Below the pieces are notes generated by a model. It worked only from the letters and a program-made list of their open reading frames with translations, searched no databases and was not told the origin of the DNA. A stretch of 64,000 nt of DNA, from NCBI GenBank assembly GCA_027625915.1, contig JANTQA010000045.1:2914001-2978000 (forward strand). The letters run 5' to 3'. A program made the translations under genes and the position numbers. This document shows positions 45,430 through 57,013 of this stretch, piece by piece. The stretch's first letter is position 1. Each line of letters starts with the position of its first letter. This DNA is from Anaeramoeba flamelloides. Its lineage: Eukaryota; Metamonada; Anaeramoebidae.

Positions 45430-48000
45430 AATTTTCTTTCAGCTTTCCAAAAAAAGAACACAATCACAAATTAATATAACATCAAATTCTAACAATTCTA
45501 AAAAGCTAATGAATAATTTAAGCTTCTTGTCTGAATTAAAAATTTAAAATTTTACTCGCTTTAAAAAATCTTTTTTTGCAAAGTTGAATAAAAATTTTGT
45601 TAGATTTATTGAGAAACAAATAGTAATTAACCAAAGATTTGGAATTTGAACTCCAAATTTTCGTTTTTTAATTGGCAAATCCGAGTCTTTTTAGTAATTT
45701 TTCTGCCATAATTAGTAAAAGAATTGGGTGATCCAATATTTATGTGTTCACACCATTTTTTTTTGATAGCTAAACACCTCCTTAATCATAAAATTTTTTT
45801 ATAAAATTAATTTTACGAAGCTTTGACAAATTACAATTCAGGCAAAAAATTTTTAAAAGTGGCTTTTATTGTTCGTCAGTTTAGAAAAGGAAAAATTTTC
45901 CATTATTTTTTTACTGATCAATCAAGAATTGAAACGGAAATTCCACAAACAAAAATAATTCAATACCAAATCTTAATTCCAATTTTGCTTGAATGGAAAA
46001 AGCATAGCAACATAAAAATCCAAAAAAATTCACTTTGACAAAAGTTATCTCCAAAATCTCTAATTTGATAAAATTGTTCATACTTAGATTTTGCTTTAAT
46101 GTAATGATTTAAATTCAATTGTGATTTCAAGAATCAATCTAAATTTTTGGACTTGATTTTGGTTTTCAAAATGAAGAAAAGAATACAAAAAATATTTACA
46201 ATTTTTCCTTTACACCACTGTTTTGCAATTAAAACTGATTGGGTATTTTTTTTCCAGAGTGGTTACTTTTTTTTTTGCACGGTTTTATAATTTTGTTCTT
46301 GTTTATGTTCGAAAATGTAGAAAAAAAATCTTGGGAAATATTATTTTTTACCATTCATTTTTTAGTAAGAATGCTTTGTAAAATTTGGGATGGTTGAAAA
46401 ATTTTTTCCTAGAACAGTTCATCGAATTTTCAAATACCCTTGGTAGAAACCACCTTGAAGTTTTTCACTCTAAATTATTTTGCAAATACTCAGTGTATGA
46501 AAAAATTTAATCTTTACAAAAATAAATTTTTTGTCAGATTTTTATTGTAAAAAATCAAAATCAAAAGATAATTCTTATTATCAGAATTGTAGTTGACAAA
46601 AGAAAAGTTGTTACGATAAATAAATCGAAAAACTTATAGTTACGATGATCTTTTATTTACTCAGTTTTGTTAATTGTTTTTTTGAGATAAGCTATAAAAA
46701 GAAAAGCAAGAATGACACTCTCTAGAAACAGTTTGCGAATTCAAAACAAATTCAGTTATGGGAGTTTTGGTTTGCTGTCCTAATCATACAATACCCAAAA
46801 ATAAAATCTACAAAATTTCTCAAATTTTTACAATTGAGTAAAAGAAGAGTGATAAAATTGGAAGAAATATCTTTCTATTGTTTACTATCATGATTGAAGA
46901 TAGTCAAATATTTAAAAAAAAAATTTGATATTTCTAAGGGATTAGTGTAACCATAAATTCGTCAAAAATTAAAGTATGTAGTAATTGGGTGTAAACCATT
47001 TCACTTGAGCATGGTTCAAATGCCACTAAAAAATTAATTATTAATCATACATTAATTACAAAAAAAAGAGATTAAAATTTTCATTTAACTTTCAAAAAAA
47101 AAACTCACCTTTCAAGATTAAAAAAAAATCATCAAAGATCCCAATTTTCTAAAGGGAAATGAATAATTTAACCCTATTTTGAGAATAAAAAAATTGAATA
47201 GTTACTGGATTTAAAAAATCTGTTTTTGAAAAGTTGAATAAAAATTTAGTCCTCTTTAGTGTTCAACAAATAGTAATTGGATTCTTAAATAGAACACTAT
47301 TTATGAGTGATCACTACAGTTGTCCAAATAATTTCTGTAGAAAAGTTTAATCCTTGTTTCAAAACAAGAAAGTGTTTTTTTGTTAGAGAAGACCCATACA
47401 TTAACTTATCAAAGAAACCAACAATAAACCATAAGTAAATATGTTGTTGGTTCTTAAAGTTCTTTATTTAAAAGAAATCCTAAAAATGAAGGATCAAATG
47501 AGAAAATCTATCTCAAAAAATAGAGAAAATTTTTAAGTTAATTTTTAAGTTAATTTTTATGAGATCAAAAAAAAGAAAAAATTAAAAAAATAAAAGTATT
47601 TCAACAAATTTTTCAACTTAATTTATAATTTAGCTGAAAAACTCAAGGAATTATACCTCAACATTGATTTAAATGTTGCTATATTATGGACTAGTGAATT
47701 GGCTGTAGCCTTGGAACAATAAGAAAAAATACAATAATTTTTTATCATGAAACACAGATTAAACTTGTAGGAAACGAATTATTTTTATAAATATATTAAA
47801 TATTTTCAAATTCATGCAACAATATTTCCTTCTTTACCTTAAGGGACAAGCGTTACCAGAGATTCGTCTATAATTAAAGAATACTGTAATTGAAAGCTCA
47901 TCGTATTTTTTTTCTGAATAGTTGACGTCTCTAAAACAACAAAATATAAATTATAATTAAACAATAAATTATATTTGGTTTTTTTACAAATGATCAGAAA
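45430..48000 (-). pseudogene. Cluster of R3 relics between the two PAS genes
   Basis: Three overlapping homology groups: 45430-45640 matches 47070-47290, 46939-47030 matches 47840-47930, and 47370-47790 matches 27270-27730. On the minus strand the second pair reads TLIFDEFMVTLIP and SLIIDESLVTLVP, each followed by a stop and preceded by an AG at the same distance, so both look like exon relics. At least two partial copies of one coding unit are decaying here. The product is unknown, and it is not the PAS gene. Confidence 0.45.
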
Positions 48001-48337
48001 TAAAAATTTTTATTTTTGAAATTTTTATTTTTAAATTTTTTTTTTTAATTCCTTTTCCATTAACAAAAATTAAAACTCAAAATATAATATCTCACCATTT
48101 AATAATTCAGATTTATAACTTTCGAAGAGTAATTATTGTTAAATTTTTATATTTCAAAGATCAACTCAATAATTATTAACATAAATACCGAAAAAAACAA
48201 TTATTGCTTTTCTCTTTCTCTAAAGAAAGTTATAATAGTAATATATTTTCATAATTTTAGAAATAATTATACAAAATAATGCTATTTGTTAATTATGTAA
48301 TTATTTAAAAAAAGTAAATTTTTTTAGCTAGTTTCTA

Positions 48338-48495
48338 ATCTACATTTCGGAAAAATTTAAGAAAGATATTTTGCAACTTCGAACGCTTGATATTGGTAGT
48401 CCAACCATTAAATTTGCCTTGAAATGTAGATTCCTAACTAAAAAAGGATCACTGTTAATTGATGAAGATCAACAAATATTACTACCTGACTAATC
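48338..48495 (+). pseudogene. Candidate terminal exon, about 52 residues, unrecognised
   Basis: After an acceptor-like TTTTTTTAGCTAG the plus strand is open to TAA near 48495 and encodes coding-looking residues: KKDILQLRTLDIGSPTIKFA, then KGSLLIDEDQQILLPD. A second open stretch in another frame continues to about 48671 (NTFESERNKVIDTQKQQTL). No start or upstream exon was found. It may be a dead gene piece or the end of a spliced gene upstream. Confidence 0.3.
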
Positions 48496-48699
48496 AATTA
48501 TTAAACACATTTGAATCTGAGAGAAATAAGGTGATAGACACCCAAAAACAACAAACTTTGATCTTAGAAGCACAATTGGTAGTTTATTACCACTTAAAAA
48601 GATGTTTAAGGGTAGAAACATTGGCATTTTATTTGAAAATTTCCAAAAAAAAAAGTTTTTGTTATTGTTAAACATTAATTTGCAGTGTAATTTAATTAA

Positions 48700-50099
48700 G
48701 GTCCAACAATTATATATATATATATATATATATTATTTATTAGTATTTGATATCTATTTCGCTACTTTTCAGTCTATTGTCACTTAATTTTAATTAGAAA
48801 AGCTGTCTTGAATTGATTACTCTTTTCCCATTCAGTACAGGTCAGCATGAACTACAAAGGTGACTAAAAAAAGAAATATATTTCGTAAGAGGACACAATA
48901 TATTTTTTACAAAAAAATGATTATAAAAAACTGTTGAAAATGGGAAAGGTATTGAATATTTTTCCAATTTATTTAAAAAAAACCTGCCTTGTTTGAAAAT
49001 TAGGTTTCTTATCTTACTCAATTAGAACAAAAAAAAAAAAAAAAAAAACAAAAAGTAATCTCGCAATAATAGAGAACAAAACAATTTCTCCCTTCGAAAA
49101 ATCACTTTGTAAAATGGAAAAATAGAAAAAGAATTTATTTGCTTTTTTCCGAATTACTATTGATATTTTAACAAATATAAACTTCTTCGATAAATATTTC
49201 AAAATTTAAATAATGATTTCTTTTTTCAAACAAACTTATTCATTAATTGATCAAAGAAACCGACTTTAAACATTAATGAAATTTGATACTGGGTTTTAAA
49301 AGTTCTATTAGTAAAAAGGAAAATTGATAAATAAACAATCAAATTGGAAACTTTATCTCAAAAAATAGATTTTCTTTTTTTTATAGGATTTTGGAATATA
49401 AAAAAATCAAAAATAAATAAAAAAAAATCAAATATGAACTTTTTAAATGTAAATAAATACCAAATAGAGCTCTGTAGGCTTTAGAAGGACACATATTCTT
49501 TTTTTATTATTTTTTTTTTTAAAATTATTTTTCATATCAGAAAATCAAGAATCGATTGTTTGTTAATCAACATTAATAAACCGCTAGGATTTACAAGATT
49601 AAAACCCATTGGAAACCAATCTAACCACAAGATATCTTCCAGTATAAAACAACTATTTTAGTCAGATTTAAAATGAATTTAAATCAAAATTCCTACCATT
49701 TTGAACGACATCATATCTTTATATGTCCTAATTATATAATGTTTTTTCACCTTTAACTATTATAAACAATAAAAAAAAAACAAATAAAAAAAAAGAAAAA
49801 CTTTTAGAAATAAAAAGAAAAATAAAATAAAAAGTAACTTTAAGATGAAAGAAAAACTATCTGTTTTATTTATTTATTTATTGATGATTAGGGGATTTAA
49901 ATCCAATTTGTTCAAAGTATGAATAATTTTGGTATATAACTATTTGAATTATTTTAAAAATCTTTCTCGTTCATGTATAAATGTAGAAGAGAATTGATCT
50001 ATTGTCAGACATGTCTTAATATTATTTGACTATTATGTCTCGAATTTTCTTTATCCAAAATGTACACACCTTTTTAAAAACCGGACAAACCCAATTGAG
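48700..50099. other. AT-rich stretch with microsatellite and R3 fragment
   Basis: (TA)n at 48711-48732. The segment 49220-49450 matches part of the R3 relic at 27290-27470 (GATCAAAGAAACC, then AAAAGTTCTA, then AATCAAATTGGAAA.TTTATC). No gene is seen; a 62-codon minus-strand frame at 49014-49202 arises from a poly-A run. Confidence 0.45.
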
Positions 50100-50299
50100 A
50101 AAAACTCTTTGTTTCTGAAAAAAAAAATAATCCAAATTTAAAAAAATAATAAAGATGGAAAATTTTATTTAAAGAATAATAATAGTAATGGAGGTTGGTA
50201 TAAAAATAAAATAAAAAAAAAAACAGTGAAGAGCAAAACGGTTAAGATTAAGAAAAGATATATTAAATTCAGTCTAAACTAAGCTTGCTTGGGATTTCC

Positions 50300-53200
50300 T
50301 CAATTTTTTTTTGACTCGGTTGAAATTTTATTTTGTTTAATAAATTTCCGACTATTTTTATTGAGTGTAAGAATAAAATTTGCATATTTTTGGGATTGTT
50401 CTTTTAACAATTGATTTTCTGATTCTAATTTCTCAACTTTGTCTTTTTCTTTAGATAATAAATTTGATCTTGTCTCAAATTGTTTTTCCAAGTCTTTATA
50501 TCTTTTTCGATTTTTTAGATTTTGTTCTTTGGATTTTTTGATTAACTTCATTGTTTGGTCATACAAATCATTTTTTTGTTTTTCTACAGTTTTAACTAAC
50601 AAATTTAAATTTTGAACCATTATCTTTTCATGTTCTGGCTCCTTTAAACTTCTAATCTTGTTTTTTATTTCATCAACAATATCAATAATTTCGTCTATTT
50701 CCATTAGTTTACCAATGCCTATTTGATTGTTTATGAAATATAGAGACAGTTATTATTATAAATCAAGAGAGGTTTAAAAAGCAAAACAAGAATGAAAAAT
50801 TATCGGTAAAATATTGGAATTAAAATATCTTTTTTAATTAAAAAAAAAAAATCTTATTAATAAAAAAAAAAAATCTTGGTAATAAAAAAAAAAAAAAAAA
50901 AAATTTACTAGTTTCTGGTTGTTGACTACTCTCAGAAGATTTACTTGTTTGGGGTTTGGTTTCAAGATTATTTGACTGTATTGAAGGTGATGATTTCATA
51001 GAAAATTCAGAATTACTCATGGAGCTTGCATTATCATCGATTTCAACTTTAATAATTGAATCATCAATACTGGAGGGTTCTTTATTTTCTTCATTTTGAG
51101 AGCCAATGCTCCTAATTTGATAAATTATTTGAATTGCCTGTTTGTTACCGATCTGGATTAAAATTGCCTTTACCCACAAATTTAAATCTTCTCCTGAACA
51201 TGTTAGTGCCTCCCATTCTAAGGTATAGGTACCATCTTTTGATTCCAGAAGATTCTTGCGAACGATCCCAATGGCCATTTTCCAATCACATTTAAATTTG
51301 GTTTGATAAGCTATTTAATTTTGAAAAGGGGAAGGAGTTAAATATTAGAAATGAAAAAAAAAAATTAAAAACCCTTCAAATTTTGTATTAATAAAGAGAT
51401 ATATCAATAGACCTTATCTTGAAGATAAAAAAAATATTTTATCAAAAAGTGGCGAATATATATAGGTAGATAGATAGACATAGATAATATGATATCTTTC
51501 AAAATTTGCAATAAAAAGTTTAAAAAAAAAAAAATCATTAAAATGATAAAAACTATTTAAAAAGGAAATTCTACAAAATTAGGACTCAAACATATAGATG
51601 TAAGCAAATTTTATTATTATTATTATTATTTCCTTCGGTTACTATAAAATATTATTTATGTTTTCCCAATTGTATTAAATTACTTATTTACACAAGGGCA
51701 CGATTAAACATGATAACAAACCCCATTTATCAACTTTAAAGAAATGAGTTATCATTTTTATAGAAATATATTTTTTCCAATTAATTTTCAGTCAAAAGAT
51801 CTGATCTCTTTTTATTTGGATTTTTAGATCAAAAGATCAAACAAAGAAAAAATACAGATTTGCAAAACATTTTACATTTTATAAAATTTCACTTTTAGTA
51901 ATTTCTTGGAGTTTGTATGAACAAATAACATTTCAACTTTAATCTTTGTTAAAAATAAATGAAAAATAAATCAAATATCGAACCCTTGAAGATCCAGAAA
52001 AAATTGAGCATTTATTTTATTCTCATAATTTATTAAATTTCTAGATATTTAAAAAGGGTATTTAATATTCTTTTTTCAAATATTAAGAGTATAAACTACA
52101 AAATATTTGATTATAATCTATTATTATTATTATTTATTGTTTTTTTTAGAATTAATTGTTAATTCCAATTTTTTTTTTTTTTTATTTGAAAATACTTTAG
52201 GATTTGAGAAATGATAGTAAAATCAGATTAATACATTTAATCTTTGGGTTATTACTAAATAATTGAAACAATTAAGATTGGATTATTAATTATTGATTAA
52301 AAATAACCAATTTAAAAAGTATTTCTTACGGTTATAAGTTGAATTTTCCAGAGTTTGTAAAAAAGTATTTTGGGAGAGTTTTTTGATTAATGAGCTTGTT
52401 TTTTTTTTTTTTTTCATATTTTTTTTATCCAATCAAAAATAAAAAACTGATTTGAACTGTTCTTTGAATCAATAAATCAAATTTTTTTAAGTTTAAAATA
52501 ATTATTGTAATTTTTTTGAAATTAAATTTACTTTTCTAAAAATAGTTGTTACAAAACACAGTTGTTTTATTTTTGAAGTTCATTTTTGTACTTTTTCTTT
52601 CATAGACAATAATATTTCTTTTTTCAATTAGAAAGTATTTTTTTTTTTTGTGGAATTTTGAAAGTATGTTGGATTTTGAACTTTTCAGAAATGAGATAAC
52701 ATTTAACCAAACTTTTTAAAAATGATAATTTGTTTCTGAAAATACCATTAAAAGTAAGTTTGGCTGATATCAAATCAGATTTTTTTACTTTTTTTTTAAT
52801 TTCAGGACGTGGTAAAATTGTTTTTGGATATTTACTCTTAAATTTACAAGAAGGTTTTTTTTATGTTTACTATTCCCTTAATAAAAGTAGAGGCACGTTT
52901 TTTCAGTTTCGGGTTTTTATAGTTTCTTGAAGTTATCAACATTAAAAGTACATTAGTGAAACTAACACATGTTTGTATCATTGTATTGAATCACTATAAA
53001 GATAAAAAAAAATCCCAATGGAATGAAAACAACACATAAACAAGAAATAGTGTTATTTAAATACATTTCTAAAAAATAATTATGAAGATATTGAAAGATT
53101 AAATTGCATTTTTTTGACAAAAAATCAGAAAAAGTTTATTTTATGATATTTTAAATAAAAAAATTATTTTGATCTATGAAATTTGATAATTGAGGATGAA

Positions 53201-56200
53201 AATGTTTGAAACTAAAGAAGGTAATATTTTAGAACCATTTACATTAATCCGAGATCTAACACAAAATTAAATTTAAACCCAACCAATTGTTGGTGTATAG
53301 GAATTAATTACTTCAAATCCCAAAGCCTAAAAAAAAAATACTTTTGTTTAATTTTTAATAAACGGTTTCAAAGTTGTAAAAATGAGTTATTTACACCTCA
53401 ACACTTCACATTTTTTTTGCCAGTCATCTTCTTCTGATACATTTTTTTAATATAAACCAAATTTCAAAATTAGGGGCAAACTTTTTTTTTATTATTTTAA
53501 TATTTTTTCATTTGTCTTTCAAAAAATAAAATGATTATACTATTTTTTTATTTGTTAATCTATATTTGTTATTATCTCTAAACACTTTAGTAAAATACAT
53601 TATTATTCAAAAAAAAAAAAACAATTAAACAAATTTTTTTTGATGAAAAATCTGCCCCTATTTTTGAAATTTGGCTTAAGTATAATAACTTTTTATCTAG
53701 TAACCAGTTTCAAAACTTATTTCTCATACTTTTTAAATACAAGGCCAAAACAAAATTACTCAAAAAAAAAAATACTATTTTTTTTTATTTTATTTTTCAT
53801 TGAAGAAGTACAAATTACACTCTAGATACTTATACTTTAATCCCCTTTCAGAAACTTAATCGTGGGATCACAGATTTCACAATTATTAATTAATGAAAAT
53901 AATTTCAAACTATCATTGTTTAAAATTATTTCATTTTGAGTTATTTCTTTTAATTTTTTTGAAAAATTAATCTATTTTTTTTTCATAAGAAAGGACAGAC
54001 CCATAAAAAATGATCAATATTTTCTATAATTTCCTTCTGTTTATACTTTAAACATAAAGGACAAAATTTACCTAAATTTTTATCGAATACATAGTAACAT
54101 CTGACTACGCAATTAGTAAATGTTCTGAATTTTATAATATTTGAGTTTGAAGGATAACTTAAATATTTTTGAGTTTTAAATACATATTTTTGATATTTTA
54201 TTATTGTGAAATATTTTTTTTGGGGGTGCAGTCACGTGCTGTGGAGTACTTTTCATATTTTTTTACGAAAACTAAATTGAAATTTATAGATAAATTCCCA
54301 ACAAGGTTCGATTAGTTTATATAACATTTTTAGAAATAGTCTTGATAAACTTTTATTAATAGAAATCGGTCTATAATTTAAAGCTACCCTTTCGTTTACT
54401 TTCTTATGGATAAATAAAATTGGCCTTTTTTTTTTAATATTTTTGATATAATCCTTATTTGGGTTAATCAGTCAATTGTTAAATAATTTCTGAATTGTAA
54501 TAAGATATTTTTTATAATTCTTATTTTCAATTGGGTTTAAAAAAGAAATCTGTTTGTATTTCATAATTCATAGATTTCAAAAAATTTAAAATTTGAAATA
54601 TACGTGTGATGATTTAAAATTTTAATAGTGTTTTTAATATTTTCAATTGGAAAAAGAATATCAATTTTAAACTCTTTTAATTTTGTTATGTTTAAATTTT
54701 TGATAAAATCTTATTAATTTTTCCTTGGTTTAATTGAGTTACTTTTTAATATGTCCAAAATATTTATCAATTATATTTTTATTATCTGAAATCATTTTCA
54801 TCTTTTTAGACCTAATTCTATTAATTTTTTTCCAAAAATTTTTGTTTTTAGTAAATTCTAAGTTTATTTCATCAATGAATTTATTCCCAGCTTCTTTATT
54901 TTTTTTCTGATACGATGAATTGAGTTAGGATTACTTAAAATGTTTTTAATTAGTGGTGAAATTATGTGATCATTTTTATTGTCTTTATTAATTATATCAA
55001 TATATGTCCCTACGACCCAAAAAACACTAAAAATGGAAAAATGATCAAATACCTTCCATTAATAAAAATTAGAAAAACTAATTGAAAAAATAAAAATAAA
55101 TAAAGTTTCCATTTAACTTTTTCTTGAAAACATTTTTTGCCAAAATCATTGAACTCAAACTTGAAATTATGTATATTTTTAAATACAACATCTTATTTTA
55201 ATTCATTTACCAAAACAAATTCTAAATTATGGGGAATTTTATTTTCACAAAAGGCGCTACTTTGGTCTTCAAATGTTTTTTTTTTATTTTTAAATGGTAA
55301 AATTAAAAAAAAATATAATTTAAAAAAGATAAACTCTCGGTAAAAATATTCTAATTTAATATATTAACTTATTCTTTGATTTCAAATTTTCCTCAATCCC
55401 AATTTTTTTAAAAAAAATAAAAAAGTTCATAGTAATTTCAACAATACTTAAGATATTCAAAAATTGAGATTGTTTTGATTCTAAAAAATTTTATCCCAGT
55501 GGTTATAATGAATTTAGTTATAAATTAGATTTCGAAAAATATTAACCAGAAAAAAATAGTGCTTTTTAATAGTAAGGACATATTTGATAAATTTATTTTT
55601 AATTTTTTTATGAATTAGATCTTGAACATAAATTTTTTTTTAGAGAAATAATTAATAAATTCTTTTTGATAAATAATCTAATGCTTTTTTTTTTTTTTTT
55701 TTTTTTAATACTCTAGTCTTTTTGAACATTAATATTATTAATTATCATTTTGTGGTCCGATAGATTGTTTTTTAAAAAAATAGTCTTTCTTTTTTGATAT
55801 TTTCGATCTTTGGTGTTAAAAAAATTTATGAATTTGTAAGAAATGTGTTGAAATTAACAAACCCCTTTTAAAAAAATGTAAAATTTTAACATTTAAGGTC
55901 GAGTCATTTATCGTTGGATTTGCTCCACACCAAAGGAGTGACTTGAAGCATAAAAAGAATATTGTGAAATGGTCCTTCTTTTGATTGACAAAATTCAAAT
56001 AACAAACAAATAAATTTGAAAGGATCTCATTGGAAAAAAATTCTATTCAAAAAAAAAAGTTTCAAAGGATTTTCACTTCCAAAAATCAAATTTTAAAAAA
56101 AATTTTTACATTATTCAATTTCAAAAAATCAAATTTTTAAAAAAAAAATTCATCTTTTCTCATTTAAAATTTCCAAAAGTTTTTAATTTCTTTTATTTAA

Positions 56201-57013
56201 AATAAATTGTTTTCTTTTAGTACACAATCAATTTAATTCGATTTAATCTAATTTATGGTTAGTTTTTAACCCTCTATATTTGACAAAGTAAGGATTTTGT
56301 CACATTCTTTTGATAAAAATGACTCATTTGAGAATAGTAAAAAAATACAAAAAAAAATCTTCAAGATCTCAAAAAGCGCCAAAGAGTGACACTTCAAAAT
56401 CAACACAGTTATATTCAAAATAATATATTCTAACCTTTCTAATTGGAAATTGAGTGTCTTTCTTTGGCGTAGTTTTCTAAAAGTCTCCTCATCTTTAGTT
56501 GTTGATTTTTGGAGATCGATTACAACTCACAGGTTGGTTGGTTTTTAATTGTTTTTAGGTCCTCATAAAAATTACAAAAATTTTTTTTTCAGTTGATACA
56601 AGTAATGTAAACCCTAATGACTCGATTCTTAAAACACTTTGCCAGTGTAATTATTTTTTCCCTCACAAAGTAATTGGATCGCACTCATAACAATACTTTC
56701 ATTATTCCAATTTTTCGAAAAACTTTTGGAATATTTAAAAAAAAAAAAATCAAAAAGACAAATTTAAAAAAAGTAATAAAAAAAATAGTTGACAAAATTA
56801 ATTAAACATACGCTTATTCAATCTAATAGGATCTTCCTTTCCAGTTATTTTTTCAGGATTGTATCCAAATGTTTCATAGGCTTTTTTGCTTATAAAATCC
56901 GTTTTGTAGGTGAGATCTATAACAATAATTGCCAACCCAGAAGATTCCAATTTTTTGAAATATTTTTTTCTGTGTCTTTTTTTGATTTTATGTGAGTTTT
57001 CAGAGTTACCCAT
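50300..57013 (-). CDS. PAS-domain/coiled-coil protein B, three exons, 340 residues
   Basis: Paralogue of gene A with the same exon layout: exon 1 is 57013-56812 (202 nt), exon 2 is 51310-50909 (402 nt) and exon 3 is 50718-50300 (419 nt). Exons 1 and 2 have identical lengths and all splice sites are conserved. PAS residues differ in substance: FISKKAYETFGYNPEKITGK in exon 1 is closer to a classical PAS than gene A. Exon 2 reads YQTKFKCDWKMAIGIVRKNL, then LNLWVKAILIQIGNK. The coiled-coil exon is nearly identical to gene A (MEIDEIIDIVDEIKNKIRSL). Its end is shorter: one A fewer in the A-run after TESKK shifts the frame and stops at once, removing about seven residues. Intron 1 is 5501 bp against 1390 bp in gene A and carries a LINE. 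It looks functional if the long intron is spliced. Confidence 0.72.
53770..56000 (-). mobile_element. Decayed LINE with internal deletion, inside PAS gene B intron
   Basis: On the minus strand, from high to low coordinates: an endonuclease-end motif NLSDHKMI at about 55745-55768, the RT block VALNYRPISINKSLSRLFLK near 54330-54395 with QFSFR near 54265, then a jump to the C-terminal zinc knuckle FCPLCLKYK...IDHFLWVCPF at about 53995-54070. The palm motifs A-E are missing, a deletion of about 1 kb compared with the copy at 18770. The 3' end (TCTAGAGTGTAATTTGTACT, then TTCTTCAAT) is shared with 61225-61400. Frames are broken many times. Confidence 0.75.
56330..56640 (+). repeat. Dispersed repeat R2, copy 2
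   Basis: Colinear with 8580-8890: CAAAAAGCGCCAAAGAGTGA, TTGTTGATTTTTGGAGATCG, then TTAGGTCCTCATAAAAATTA. It sits in intron 1 of PAS gene B and is absent from gene A's intron, so it probably arrived after the duplication. Confidence 0.5.

Larger units (their letters stand above)
51311..56811 (-). other. Intron 1 of PAS gene B (5501 bp)
   Basis: Conserved donor GTATGT and acceptor AAATAG. The interior has a LINE relic on the same strand as the gene (about 53770-56000), repeat R2 copy 2 (56330-56640), a (TTA)n run near 51611 and a GATA-like run near 51465. The part 51360-53770 has no frame I can support (66 codons at 52730 and 61 at 53640 are homopolymer-rich). Confidence 0.65.

Noticed and set aside
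47000-47030. GGTTCAAATGCC resembling a tRNA T-arm
   Set aside because: No acceptor stem, D-arm or anticodon arm can be fitted around it, and the same bases align with an R3 relic.
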